A stretch of 64,000 nt of DNA, from positions 165,558,461 to 165,622,460 of the forward strand of contig OY821521.1 of assembly GCA_963682025.1 (NCBI GenBank), in the 5' to 3' direction. Each line of letters begins with the position of its first letter. Within the stretch, counting starts at the first letter, position 1. Below are positions 48,238-58,705 of this stretch, piece after piece. The position numbers were made by a program, and so were the translations under genes. The notes beneath the pieces are model-generated. The model was given only the letters and a program-made list of their open reading frames with translations, was not told the origin of the DNA and made no database searches. This DNA is from Cordilura impudica. Lineage: Eukaryota; Arthropoda; Insecta; Diptera; Scathophagidae.

Positions 48238-48944
48238 ATTGTTTGATTCAAAGTAGTTTTTCAGTACACTAACAATAAGTTATACTCTTTTTTTATATAG
48301 TTAACAATTTTTCTTGATTTAAAAATGTATGTATTTTATAAGTTTAGAATAAAAATTGATACAGAAATATTTAAAAAACAATAAAAAAAATTTTAACTAA
48401 AGTAAAAACATACGATTTCTCTATCTTGAAGCAATATCAGGTAACTTTTACGTTCGCAGCTTAATAAAATATATTTTAACTCGGGCTTTGGCCCTTGTGA
48501 ACATTAGGACTAAAAAGTTTATTGCGGCCAAAGTTTGGCATTTTCTGACAAAAATTTAACTTATAAAATTTTTAAACAGTATTAGTTAGCTGTAAAATCA
48601 ACTGAAAAAATAAGACATTGTATAAAAAAGAACAACCTTTTTGACTTCACTTTTGTACTAAAATTCAAATAAAAATGAAAATGTATTTTAAACCCTCCAT
48701 AACTTTTTTTTATTATCGGTTGATATTTACGTTTTATAGCAAAAATTAAAGGCTAAAGTCCCACCTACCAAAAAAATTCATGATCACAGGAGAGATGTGT
48801 AAACATCTATTAATTAAAGTTTTTTTATGACACTTTTTTAAAATCAAACAGAAAGCGTTATCTATGTATCACTTATATCAATCAACTGCAGGAGCTCTGC
48901 TAATATAAAATTAATTATTATTATTTATTATTTCAACCGGTTAA

Positions 48945-49461
48945 TTTTTAATTTTTCCTTTTTATTTGATATATTTAATTTTTAATTTTTCCTCTTTCAT
49001 TTTTCATTTTTTATTTTTATTTTACATTTCTCATTTTTTATTTTTTTTTTTTCATTTTTTATTTTTTATTTTTCATTTTTTATTTTTAGTTTTTCAGTTT
49101 GCGTTTTTCATTTTTCATTTTTTATTTTTCATTTTTCAGTTTGTATTTTTAATTTTTCAGTTTGCGTTTTTAATTTTTTATTTTTCATTTTTTATTTTTC
49201 ATTTTTGATTTTTCAATTTTTATTTTTAATATTTAATTTTCTATTTTTCATTTTTTATTTTTCATTTTTTATTTTTAATTTTTTATTTTACATTTTTTAT
49301 TTTTCATTTTTAATTTTTTATTTTTAATTTTTGATTTTTAATTTTTCATTTTTTATTTTTCATTTTTTATTTTTCATATTTTATTTTTCATTTTTTATTT
49401 TTTATTTTGTATTTTTCATTTCTCATTTTGCGTTTTTTATTTTTAATTTTTTTTTTCATTT
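48945..49461 (+). repeat. TTTTTATTTTTCA-type array, left part
   Basis: Imperfect 7-bp units (tttttca, tttttat, tttttaa). It resumes at 50157 after the DINE. Phe/Ile-rich ORFs here are artefacts. Confidence 0.9.
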
Positions 49462-50156
49462 TTATACCTTATACCACTATGTGGTTTGGGTATAATGACT
49501 TTGTGCTGCTGTTTGTAACAACCAAAAATATTTGACCTAGACCCATCTTTAATTATACCGATCGAACCAGAATCACTTTCCGTCCGTCCGTCCGTCCGTC
49601 CGTCTGTGTGTCCATGTAAACCTTGTAATCAAACTGCAGGTCGCAAATATGAATATATTTTGATGAAATTTGGTATATAAGCTTTTATCGGCCATGGGAT
49701 GAACGCTATTGAAATTGGTGAGAATCGGTCCATGTTCAGACCTAGCCCCCATACAAATTACCCCTATGAATTCGACATAAATTGCCATAAGATTAATGAG
49801 TAGTCCAAAAATGACACCTTTGGCCCCATATAGAGCTGCTTCCCGATCTTCACTTAAATCTATTAAAAAACAAAAACATTGCACTGATTCTTCTCAAATT
49901 TTGTTTGTATACAAGAGACTTTACCAAATATGATCAGGATCGGTCCATTTTTGGACCTAGTTCCTATATAGATATAGCATCCGATATGAACTTTTTCATA
50001 TCTGCAGGCAAAAAAATTAATAAAAATCCCACTCAAATTTGGTTTTTGCTTATTTTCTATGTCCAGTTAGTTGGGCCTAAGAGATACGGTTTCTAAACGC
50101 ATGGTATAGGGTATCGTATAGTCGGTCTAGACCGACTATAATTTTCTTACTTGTTT
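49462..50156 (+). repeat. DINE-1/mini-me-like element, family A
   Basis: Starts TATACCTTATACCACTATGT, ends CTATAATTTTCTTACTTGTTT; (GTCC)n at 49580-49603; a deletion relative to 30331-31108 around 49795 removes ~60 bp. It sits inside the heptamer array. Confidence 0.88.
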
Positions 50157-50348
50157 ATTTTCCATTTTTTATTTTTCATTTTTATTTCTCATTTTTTATT
50201 TTTTATTTTGAATTTTTCATATTTTTTTTTTTCATTTTTCATTTCTTGTTTTTCATTTTCATTTTTTATTTTTCATTTTTAATTTTTCGTATTTTATTTT
50301 TAATTTTTCATTTCTTATTTTTAATTTTTCATTTTTCATTTTGCATTT
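50157..50348 (+). repeat. TTTTTATTTTTCA-type array, right part
   Basis: Continuation of the array at 48945-49461. Confidence 0.85.
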
Positions 50349-50851
50349 TCAAACAGGTTATTACATATCATAATTTTTTCACCAATACAATCATAAGTCA
50401 CACCATTTTTTCTTACGCTCACAGGTTACGCTGATTTTTTCTTACGCCCACATTTTACGCAGTGTTTGTGATTGTATTGTGAAATAGAAATTTACCCCCC
50501 TGCGCGTTTTACACAAAAAAAAAACGCATATCAAAATTCCAATCCAATCAGAAGTTATGGATTTTTTACCGCCTTCTCCACTGCCTTGGTCCACTGTGCG
50601 ACGTGACAAAGAAAACACACTAAATTTGTATAACATTTTCTGTATTCTCGACATTAGCTCGATAGCTTCGATATCCTATTTATAATAAAATCCGGCTAGC
50701 TCCTTAAAATAGCCATCAACCGCAAACTCCACCTCAGCATTGTTGGAAAGTCTTTACCACCGAACCATTTTTCAAGTTTGGGAGGGAGATAAATCTGGCA
50801 TAAGTCATCAAAGCTGGCAGTTACAATTGTGGATGTGTTAACTAGTGCATT

Positions 50852-50912
50852 GTTTTATTTTTTTTTTTTTTAATTATTGACCAACACTCAGGGGATGCCC
50901 CCTATAGAGACT
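50852..50912 (-). repeat. 3' tip of the LINE family of 8620-10655
   Basis: 'ccaacactcaggggatgccccc' preceded by a 12-T run is the reverse complement of that family's 3' end and A-tail. Only about 60 bp remain. 50604-50851 holds nothing recognised. Confidence 0.7.
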
Positions 50913-50934
50913 GAAATTAAAGAAAACACTCACA

Positions 50935-51798
50935 CTTAACGGGGCTCGGGGCTCGGGGCTACGTTGCCTTTTCAGATGAAAAGCAATTTAATATGGAAGG
51001 TCCAGACAGTTACAATTATTATTTCCGTGACCTTCACAAGGAGGAACACCAGTTGGATTGCCTCCAAAGTCTGATAGGGGTGTGATGATATGGGGAGCCA
51101 TCTTCTCCTATGGTACGTTCGATTTACGATGAAAACGCATACAAATCCTTACTTGAAACTGCTTTTCCCCATTTTAATGATTTGTTTGGTAACTTGCCAT
51201 GGCATTTTCAACACGACAATACTCTGATCCACACTGCTCATGGATTGAGGGTCAGAATGTCCATTCAATGCAGTTTCCACCTTATTCATACGTCATCAAT
51301 ATAATAGAAAACGTTTGGCGATGGTTGGTTCGTAAAGTTTACGAGTCTGGAAAACAATATTAAAACAAAGCGGAACTAATAAAGGTCGCTTGGTCAGCCA
51401 TTCCTCTAGATTATATTGGTAAATTATACGAGTCGCTTCCAAATCGAATCTATAGGGTCATTCTCAATAAGGGAGGATCGACATATTATTAAATTTATTG
51501 AAAAATGTTTAAGTTACTAAATGCATAAGTTTACAAATTAGTTCACGGCTTAAAAACTTAAGAAATCTGAAAAACAGTGGTATGTGCTAACCTGATGACC
51601 AAAATTGAACTGTTATTTTTATGTTATTTTCCGAAATAAAGTTATAAAAATATGAAGAAACAATAGTTTTTATTTTATTCAACTAAGAATTAAATCGGCA
51701 ATAAACAAAAATGATTTAAACATTTGGCTATTTTAGTTTGGCTAGAATTTAGCCGAAAACACTTACGCCTGGACATGTACTAACCTGATGATGCGCAG
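50935..51798 (+). mobile_element. Tc1/Tc3-like transposon, 3' part
   Basis: The right end ..CTGATGATGCGCAGTG|TA stops at 51798, a Tc1-type terminus next to TA. A second 'gtgctaacctgatga' at 51586-51600 is a subterminal direct repeat of 'gtactaacctgatga' (51777-51791). The left end is missing: sequence starts inside the transposase near 50960, after a short GGGCTCGGGGCTCGGGGCT triplication (50941-50961). Confidence 0.75.
50960..51493 (+). pseudogene. Tc3-like transposase remnant
   Basis: Frames in order: 'VAFSDEKQFNMEGPDSYNYYFRDL' (first catalytic Asp), a decayed 'GVMIWGAI' block, 'YKSLLETAFPHFNDLFGNLPWHFQHDNTLIHTAHGLRV' (second Asp in QHDN), 'NIIENVWRWLVRKVYESGKQY' (with the catalytic Glu) and 'IPLDYIGKLYESLPNRIYRVILNKGGSTYY' then stop near 51490. 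The N-terminal DNA-binding half is gone, and at least two frameshifts occur. Confidence 0.8.
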
Positions 51799-51912
51799 TG
51801 TATATGAGTGATAATTTTATATAACAGCTATGAGTTATACAGCGTTACAGCGTCAGTTAGTGGTTAGCGCAAATGACATTTATTAATTTTTTCAAATAGT
51901 TTGAAGGCTTTT

Positions 51913-52767
51913 CTTCAAGGTGAATCAATAAATCCGTGACTTTTAGAATGAAACAGTTTTTTTTTTTGAAAAAAAAAATAAATATTTTTCAACATAACCT
52001 CCTTTTAGCTCAATACACCTAGTCCAACGTTTCTCCAATTTTTGTATCCCTTCCAAAAAATAGGATTTTTCAAGGTCCATTAAATAGGCATTTTTGATCA
52101 ATAATTTCATCGTTGGAGCTAAATCTCTTTCCACCGAGCCATTTCTTTAGATATGGAAATAGGAAATAGTCACTGGGAGCCACCGTGCATTATCTTGATG
52201 AAAAGTAACTTTTTTCTTGGCGATATGGGGTCGTTTTTTTTAAATCCTTGTTAAATCGGTCCAATAAGTTGGCATAATATTCGCCAATTATTGTTTTTTC
52301 CTTTTGAAGGTAATCGATGTGGATTATCCCGCGTGCATCCCAAAAAACTGTTGCCATCACCTTATTGGCCGACAAACTTACCTTAATCTCATTTGGCTGT
52401 CCAGAACGTTCAGCGTCATTTGTATTTGTGCGACCACAACGAAAGTCAGTAAACCACTTTTTTACCATTGAAATCGATAGTGCAGAGTCCGCATAGTATT
52501 TATCAAGCTTTTCCTTGGTGTAATTGACGGTTTTTTTTTTCGCAAAACATAATGTTTAACGAGCGCTCAAAATTCATTTTTTTTTCATTTAAAAAAAACA
52601 CGAGGTTGCATGTTTTGAACAGCTGTTAAACGCAAAGTAAATGACTGAACTTGCTCAAAATTTTACAGTAGTCTATTAACAGGTGGTACTTGATGGGAGC
52701 AGTGTTGCATGTCATATAACTACGAGGGAAGTTCGAAAAGTCACGGACTTATTGATCCACCCTCGTA
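51913..52767 (-). mobile_element. Mariner deletion derivative
   Basis: Inverted ends share 'ggtg(g/a)atcaataa(g/a)tccgtgactttt': right tip TACGAGGGTGGATC read inward from 52767, left tip mutated near 51913-51935. The minus-strand transposase is in pieces: 'MVKKWFTDFRCGRTNTNDAERSGQP..' to 'PYRQEKSYFSSR' (52190-52468), then with a deletion across the second Asp, 'LEKSYFLEGIQKLEKRWTRCIELKGGYVEKY' (51943-52134, the usual mariner C-terminus). About 855 bp against ~1.3 kb for a whole element. Confidence 0.8.
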
Positions 52768-53195
52768 AACTTCTGAAAAGTTAGTGTTTAATAATATGCA
52801 TATACAAATTTCCCTCAAGACGACCCCGCCCCGACAATTAAAAAGAAAAAAATACTTTTGTAAATTAACAAATGTTTCATTTATAAATAGTACTGCATAT
52901 ATACCTAATATTATTTGAATAATTCGTTATAAAAGGATGCAAATGTTTTATTATTTTCACTTAATTTTATTGGTTTATCTCGAAGTTGTTTCAATTTCTC
53001 TTGGCTTGCTTTATTATAACTTGTTGCTCTAGTTCATTCCTGTAGTTCGTTTGCTACTTCAAAAATTTTAAACGACCTAAATTGATTAATGAATGGTTTT
53101 TTATCATTAATCACTCCCTATTCCACTTTGAACACCAAACGATTGTTAAAAAAGGTTAAAAATGAAATAGAGTATAAATTAAAAAATATATAAAA
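52768..53195. other. Unassigned AT-rich DNA
   Basis: No domain or repeat end recognised. Confidence 0.5.
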
Positions 53196-53709
53196 AAAAC
53201 AAGTAAGGAAATTATAGTTGCTCTAAACAAACTACGTGATGCCCTATACCATGCACTTAGAAACCCTATCTCTTATATCCAACTAATTAGATATAAAAAA
53301 AAAGCATAAACCAAATTTCAGTGGCATTGTTATTAATTTTTTTGCCTTCGGATATGGAAAAGTCCATATCGGATGATATATTTATATGGGGGCAAGGTCG
53401 AAAAATGGACCGATCCTGACGATATTTTGTAAGTCCACTTATTTTTCGCAAAAACAGATACAAACCAAATTTGAGAAAAATCTGTGTAACATTTTTTTGT
53501 TTTTGATAGATTTAAATGAAGATCGGGAATCGGCTTCATATAGGGGCAATGACTAAGAATTATATGATAATTTGTATGTTGTGGCAATTAGAGTCGATCT
53601 CATAGCTGTTATATGTATGGGAACTAGGTCCGAACATGAATCAATTTTCATCTATTTCAATAACGTCCATCTTATGACCGATAGAAGCTTATATATTAAA
53701 TTTCATATA

Positions 53710-55015
53710 ACGGGTGATTTTTTTGAGGTTAGGATTTTCATGCATTAGTATTTGACAGATCACGTGGGATTTCAGGCATGGTGTCAAAGAGAAAGATGCT
53801 CAGTATGCTTTGACATTTCATCATGAATAGACTTACTAACGAGCAACGCTTGCAAATCATTGAATTTTATTACCAAAATCAGTGTTCGGTTCGAAATGTG
53901 TTTCGCGCTTTACGTCCGATTTATGGTCTACATAATCGACCAAGTGAGCAAACAATTAATGCGATTGTGACCAAGTTTCGCACTCAGTTTACTTTATTGG
54001 ACATTAAACCAACCACACGAATGCGTACAGTGCGTACAGAAGAGAATATTGCGTCTGTTTCTGAGAGTGTTACTGAAGACCGTGAAATGTCGATTCGTCG
54101 CCGTTCGCAGCAATTGGGTTTGTGTTATTCGACCACATGGAAGATTTTACGCAAAGATCTTGGTGTAAAACCGTATAAAATACAGCTCGTGCAAGAACTG
54201 AAGCCGAACGATCTGCCACAACGTCTAATTTTCAGTGAATGGGCCCTAGAAAAGTTGGCAGAAAATCCGCTTTTTTATCGACAAATTTTGTTCAGCGATG
54301 AGGCTCATTTCTGGTTGAATGGCTTCGTAAATAAGCAAAATTGCCGTATTTGGAGTGAAGAGCAACCAGAAGCCGTTCAAGAACTGCCCATGCATCCCGA
54401 AAATTGCACTGTTTGGTGTGGTTTGTACGCTGGTGGAATCATTGGACCGTATTTTTTCAAAGATGCTGTTGGACGCAACGTTACGGTGAATGGCGATCGC
54501 TATCGTTCGATGCTAACAAACTTTTTGTTGCCAAAAATGGAAGAACTGAACTTGGTTGACATGTGGTTTCAACAAGATGGCGCTACATGCCACACAGCTC
54601 GCGATTCTATGGCCATTTTGAGGGAAAACTTCGGAGAACAATTCATCTCAAGAAATGGACCGGTAAGTTGGCCACCAAGATCATGCGATTTGACGCCTTT
54701 AGACTATTTTTTGTGGGGCTACGTCAAGTCTAAAGTCTACAGAAATAAGCCAGCAACTATTCCAGCTTTGGAAGACAACATTTCCGAAGAAATTCGGGCT
54801 ATTCCGGCCGAAATGCTCGAAAAAGTTGCCCAAAATTGGACTTTCCGAATGGACCACCTAAGACGCAGCCGCGGTCAACATTTAAATGAAATTATCTTCA
54901 AAAAGTAAATGTCATGGACCAATCTAACGTTTCAAATAAAGAACCGATGAGATTTTGCAAATTTTATGCGTTTTTTTTTTAAAAAAAGTTATCAAGCTCT
55001 TAAAAAATCACCCGT
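53710..55015 (+). mobile_element. DD41D mariner element, copy 2
   Basis: The same 1306-bp element as 36742-38047, with TA flanks at 53708-53709 and 55016-55017 and the same terminal repeats. Two base differences from copy 1 were found by eye. Inserted into a diverged DINE copy. Confidence 0.96.
53823..54908 (+). CDS. Mariner transposase, DD41D (rosa-like) group, copy 2
   Basis: 361 aa; identical to copy 1 except Asn instead of Lys at residue 194, which lies between the first (D159) and second (D252) catalytic residues in 'HPE(K/N)CTVWCG'. All three catalytic Asp (159, 252, 294), the helix-turn-helix region and the 'LVQELKPND' linker are intact. Either residue at 194 is surface-compatible as far as sequence can say, so both copies may encode working enzyme; activity is inference. 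Confidence 0.95.
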   Translation: MNRLTNEQRLQIIEFYYQNQCSVRNVFRALRPIYGLHNRPSEQTINAIVTKFRTQFTLLDIKPTTRMRTVRTEENIASVSESVTEDREMSIRRRSQQLGLCYSTTWKILRKDLGVKPYKIQLVQELKPNDLPQRLIFSEWALEKLAENPLFYRQILFSDEAHFWLNGFVNKQNCRIWSEEQPEAVQELPMHPENCTVWCGLYAGGIIGPYFFKDAVGRNVTVNGDRYRSMLTNFLLPKMEELNLVDMWFQQDGATCHTARDSMAILRENFGEQFISRNGPVSWPPRSCDLTPLDYFLWGYVKSKVYRNKPATIPALEDNISEEIRAIPAEMLEKVAQNWTFRMDHLRRSRGQHLNEIIFKK

Positions 55016-55343
55016 TATTAAAATTCATATTTAGTTTGGTTACAAGGTTAAATGGACACATAGACGCACGAACGGACGGCCACCGTTAAATCGACTCAGA
55101 AAGTGATTCTGAGTCGATCGGCATGAAAAAATATATGTCAATTATCCGTACTCCTACCTTAAAAACAACTTAATAATCCTACCTTTGTGTGGTTTTCTAC
55201 TTCTTGTATGTTTTTATATGGAAATAGGTTTATTTTGTAAACAAAAATTATTTTATTTAAAGAAAAAGATTTACATATGTCTTTACGTATAAAGTGATGA
55301 ATAAAGTATAGTTGTACATATTTTCTATACAGGGAACGCAATC

Positions 55344-56225
55344 AATTTTTAATTTTTAATTTTTAATTTTTAATTTTTAATTTTTAATTTTTAATTTTTA
55401 ATTTTTAATTTTTAATTTTTAATTTTTAATTTTTAATTTTTATTTTTTAATTTTTAATTTTTAGTTTTTAATTTTTAATTTTTAATTTTTAATTTTTAAT
55501 TTTTAATTTTTAATTTTTAATTTTTAATTTTTAATTTTTAATTTTTAATTTTTAATTTTTAATTTTTAATTTTTAATTTTTAATTTTTAATTTTTAATTT
55601 TTAATTTTTAATTTTTAATTTTTAATTTTTAATTTTTAATTTTTAATTTTTAATTTTTAATTTTTAATTTTTAATTTTTAATTTTTAATTTTTAATTTTT
55701 AATTTTTAATTTTTAATTTTTAATTTTTAATTTTTAATTTTTAATTTTTAATTTTTAATTTTTAATTTTTAATTTTTAATTTTGAATTTTTAATTTTTAA
55801 TTTTTAATTTTTAATTTTTAATTTTTAATTTTTAATTTTGAATTTTGAATTTTTAATTTTTAATTTTGAATTTTTAATTTTTAATTTATAATTTTTAATT
55901 TTTAATTTTTAATTGTTAATTTTTAATTTCTAATTTTTAATTTTTAATTTTTAATTTTTAATTTTTAATTTTTAATTTTTAATTTTTAATTTTTAATTTT
56001 TAATTTTTAATTTTAAATTTTAAATTTTTAATTTTTAATTTTTAATTTTTAATTTTTTATTTTTAATTTTTAATTTATAATTTTTAATATTTAATTTTTA
56101 ATTTTTAATTTTTAATTTTTAATTTTTAATTTTTAATTTTTAATTTTTAATTTTTAATTTTTAATTTTTAATTTTTAATTTTTAATTTTTAATTTTTAAT
56201 TTTCAATATTTAATTGTCAATTTTA
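55344..56225 (+). repeat. (AATTTTT)n heptanucleotide array
   Basis: About 880 bp of 7-bp units, purest at 55344-55780, more variants (TTTTGAA, AATTTATA, TTTTTAT) in 55781-56225, i.e. near the junction with unique sequence. Confidence 0.97.
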
Positions 56226-56600
56226 ACGATAAAAAATATGTGGTAATACTTGCTTAGGCCAATGTGACACGTGAGTATTAATATATGTACACACAACTGC
56301 AATGACTTCAACAATAAGAGTATTACAACATATACAACATATCTTAAGAAAAACAACAAACATACTGAAAAAAATTATTTTTTCAAGAGTTTTTTCAAAA
56401 TTTCATTCATATCTCGTGACCCCTTTAACCGATTTTGACGATTTTAAAGAGGAATTCCTTTGGGATCCCAATAAACGATATTATACAAAAACGAAAGGTG
56501 TAGCTTAGATATTGACGGCGTGAATGTGATTTCCATATACAGACGGACAGACGGTTATCGCTAAATCAACTTCCCGTGTTATAATGATCAAGAATTGCAC
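55344..56600 (-). mobile_element. Mini-me/DINE-like element, family B, with (AATTTTT)n core
   Basis: Mirror image of 22592-23030: after the array come 'aacgataaaaaatatgtggtaatacttgcttaggccaatg', 'gtacacacaactgcaatgacttcaacaa', 'atctcgtgacccctttaacc', 'agcttagatattgacggcgtgaatgtgatttcc', 'agacggacagacgg' and 'gctaaatcaacttcccgtg..ataatgatcaagaa'. The far 5' tip (TATACTCC..) is lost. An 88-98% look-alike junction between array and unique part in both copies shows the array position is inherited. Confidence 0.7.
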
Positions 56601-57388
56601 ATGGTGGCCTTGGCTCATTCTTATATTAATGTAACAACTTCTGAAACAGACTTTCAGAATTTATTGCAGGCCATAGAACTACATCGTAAAAGTTCTAATA
56701 AATAATTGCAAAGCAAAAAAAAAAACAATTTTTTAATTTATTTTGGGTGTGAGAAGTAAGTTGCCTAGAGTTTTGGGAGGGTTTCAAAAAATTTCAACAT
56801 CAACCATATTGGCTGTCATTGCAAAAGAACAAAAAACTACCCATATTTGATATTTGAAAAGAAAAACCTATGAACCTCTTTCGCAAAATTAAAAAAAAAA
56901 AAAATCAAAAAATACTTCACCCTATAAGCTTTTAAAAATGCTGGTGCACCCATGAAAATTGAAAAACAAAATTTTTTTGGGACACCCTGCTGTATATGTT
57001 GATCACACTAAATCTTGTTTAATGATTTTAATTTTTAGTCTCACAAGGACGGTGTGTTGGGTGAAAACCAGGGATTGTACTTTTTTTAGGCACCCAATCT
57101 TTTGTTCAACCTCTTAAAAGAGGGGGATTAAAAAAACATGATATTTGTGCTAATTCAACGCGAGGTATAGGGCGTCCTAAAGTTCCAGCAGACCAACTAT
57201 AACTTTCCCACTTTGTATTTATGTAATAAAATAAATATAAATTAAAATTGATGCCAAAATAAGCATCTGTAAGCAAAAATAATATTGAAGTACATCGCAC
57301 ATTTTTGTTGAATTAAGCCAACCTTCTACTCCTACACAATGTCTGATGCATTTTACTTTACTACACAACTGCTGTAACGATGCATTTT
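56601..57388. other. Mostly unassigned; a diverged DINE-like tail near 57160-57215
   Basis: 'gcgaggtatagggcgtcctaaagttccagcagaccaactataactttccca' resembles a worn family A 3' end (ggtatagggtatcgtatagtcgg..ccgactataattttctta). Otherwise nothing recognised. Confidence 0.4.
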
Positions 57389-57948
57389 TATACCCTATAC
57401 CACTATGTGGTTTGGGTATAATGACTTTGTGCTGCTGTTTGTAACTACCAAAAATATTTGACGTAGACCCATCTTTTGTTATACCGATCGACTCTGAATC
57501 ACTTTTTGAGTCAATTTAGCGATGTCCGTCCGTCCGTCTGTGTGTCCATGTAAACCTTGTAATCAAACTACAGGTCGCAAATATGAATATATTTTGATGA
57601 AATTTGGTGTATAAGCATCTATCGGCCATTGGATGAACGCAATTGAAATTGGTGAAATTCGGTCCATGTTCAGACCTAATCCCCATACAAATGGCCCATA
57701 TGAAATCGACTTAAATTGCCATAAGATCAAAATTATCATATAGATGTCGGTCAAATTGGGTTTGTGTGTATTTATTACATCCATTTATCAGTTGTCCAAA
57801 AATAAACCCCATATAGCAATTCTTTGTCATAGCCCCCATCTAAAGCTGCTTCCCGATTTTAATTTTTTTGATTTTCTATCAAAAAACAAAAATATTGCAC
57901 AGATTTTCCTCAAAATCTGTCATATAGACGGTCTAGACCGACTTTAAT
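57389..57948 (+). repeat. DINE-1/mini-me-like element, family A (tandem copy 1)
   Basis: Starts TATACCCTATACCACTATGT, (GTCC)n reduced (57527-57538), ends 'agacggtctagaccgactttaatta' without the ACTTGTTTT tip because a second copy follows at once. Confidence 0.85.
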
Positions 57949-58160
57949 TATACCCTATACCACTATGTGGTTTGGGTATAATGACTTTGTGCTGCTGTTT
58001 GTAACAACCAAAAATATTTGACCTAGACCCATCTTTAATTATACCGATCGAATCAGAATCACTTTCTGAGTTGATTTAACAATGTCCGTCCGTCCGTCCG
58101 TCCGTCCGTCCGTCCGTCCGTCTGTGTGTCTAGACCGACTATAATTTTCTTACTTGTTTT
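57949..58160 (+). repeat. Minimal DINE-1/mini-me-like element, family A (tandem copy 2)
   Basis: 212 bp: the 5' ~180 bp up to (GTCC)n (58086-58121, nine or so units) joined directly to the last ~30 bp (TCTAGACCGACTATAATTTT..ACTTGTTTT), followed by a duplicated CTTACTTGTTTT. The whole middle is deleted. Confidence 0.88.
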
Positions 58161-58705
58161 CTTACTTGTTTTATTTTAATACTCTACATTCTATGGCAAA
58201 ATGAGTTTGGCTGGATAAATGGGAGCAACAACATTTCTTGATACTTGGTAGCAAAAATGGTTCTAACGATAAACTTTATGTGATACGGATAAACTTAGAT
58301 TATTGTTTAGTTTTGTAACACTTTCGAGCCATGACCTTCACGGTACTGAAGTTACCTTTTTTAAATTATCTCCGCTTTATTTTTGCAATTTTTGAAAATT
58401 ATCGACTCTCATCAAAAAAAAAACGAAAATTGAATTTCATGCCACTTAAGCTATTTTTGCAGTCATTCGATATGTTTGTCCTTTAGTTAAATAATTTTTA
58501 CCAGCATAAAGTGCCCATTGAAAAATTAAAAACACATTAATTTAGTTATAATAAAAAAAATGCATTGTAAAATTTTGTTTTGTTTTTTTTTCCAAAAATC
58601 AAAACAATGCAATGTCGTAAAAATGTTCATTCTTTTTGAGAAATTTATTTTTTGTGTGTTTTTGTAGTACTTGCAGGTACTCTCTCAGAGAAACTGTAAG
58701 GGTTT
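58161..58705. other. Unassigned AT-rich DNA
   Basis: No recognised feature. Confidence 0.5.

Larger units (their letters stand above)
48780..50505. mobile_element. Array-bearing insertion in the right terminal repeat of Transib element 1
   Basis: Separates inner (48640-48779) and outer (50505-50598) halves of the Transib right repeat. It consists mostly of TTTTTATTTTTCA-type array (48945-49461 and 50157-50348), interrupted by a DINE copy. By analogy with 38585-39530 it is probably a family B element, but its flanks (48780-48944 and 50349-50505) are not clear enough to prove it. Confidence 0.6.
47124..50598 (+). mobile_element. Transib-type (RAG1-like) element 1 with intact ends and target duplication
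   Basis: The left end CACAGTAAACC (47124) and right end GGTCCACTGTG (ending 50598) read inward as CACAGTA/CACAGTG, the Transib/RSS heptamer. CGACG flanks both sides exactly (47119-47123, 50599-50603): a 5-bp duplication of the CGNCG type Transib favours. The terminal repeats are ~220 bp: left 47124-47343; right in two pieces, outer 50505-50598 and inner 48640-48779, because a ~1.73-kb array-bearing element (with a DINE inside it) inserted into the right repeat. An A-rich block lies 22 bp (left) and 24 bp (right) inside the heptamer. The transposase is a truncated pseudogene (47361-48237). Confidence 0.85.
53196..55122 (-). repeat. DINE-1/mini-me-like element, family A, split by a mariner
   Basis: Left part 53196-53709 (AACAAGTAAGGAAATTATAG..AAATTTCATATA) and right part 55016-55122 ('attcatatttagtttggtta', 'ggacacatagacg..cggacgg') are contiguous in other copies. 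The mariner at 53710-55015 sits between them with TA on both sides. Confidence 0.85.
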
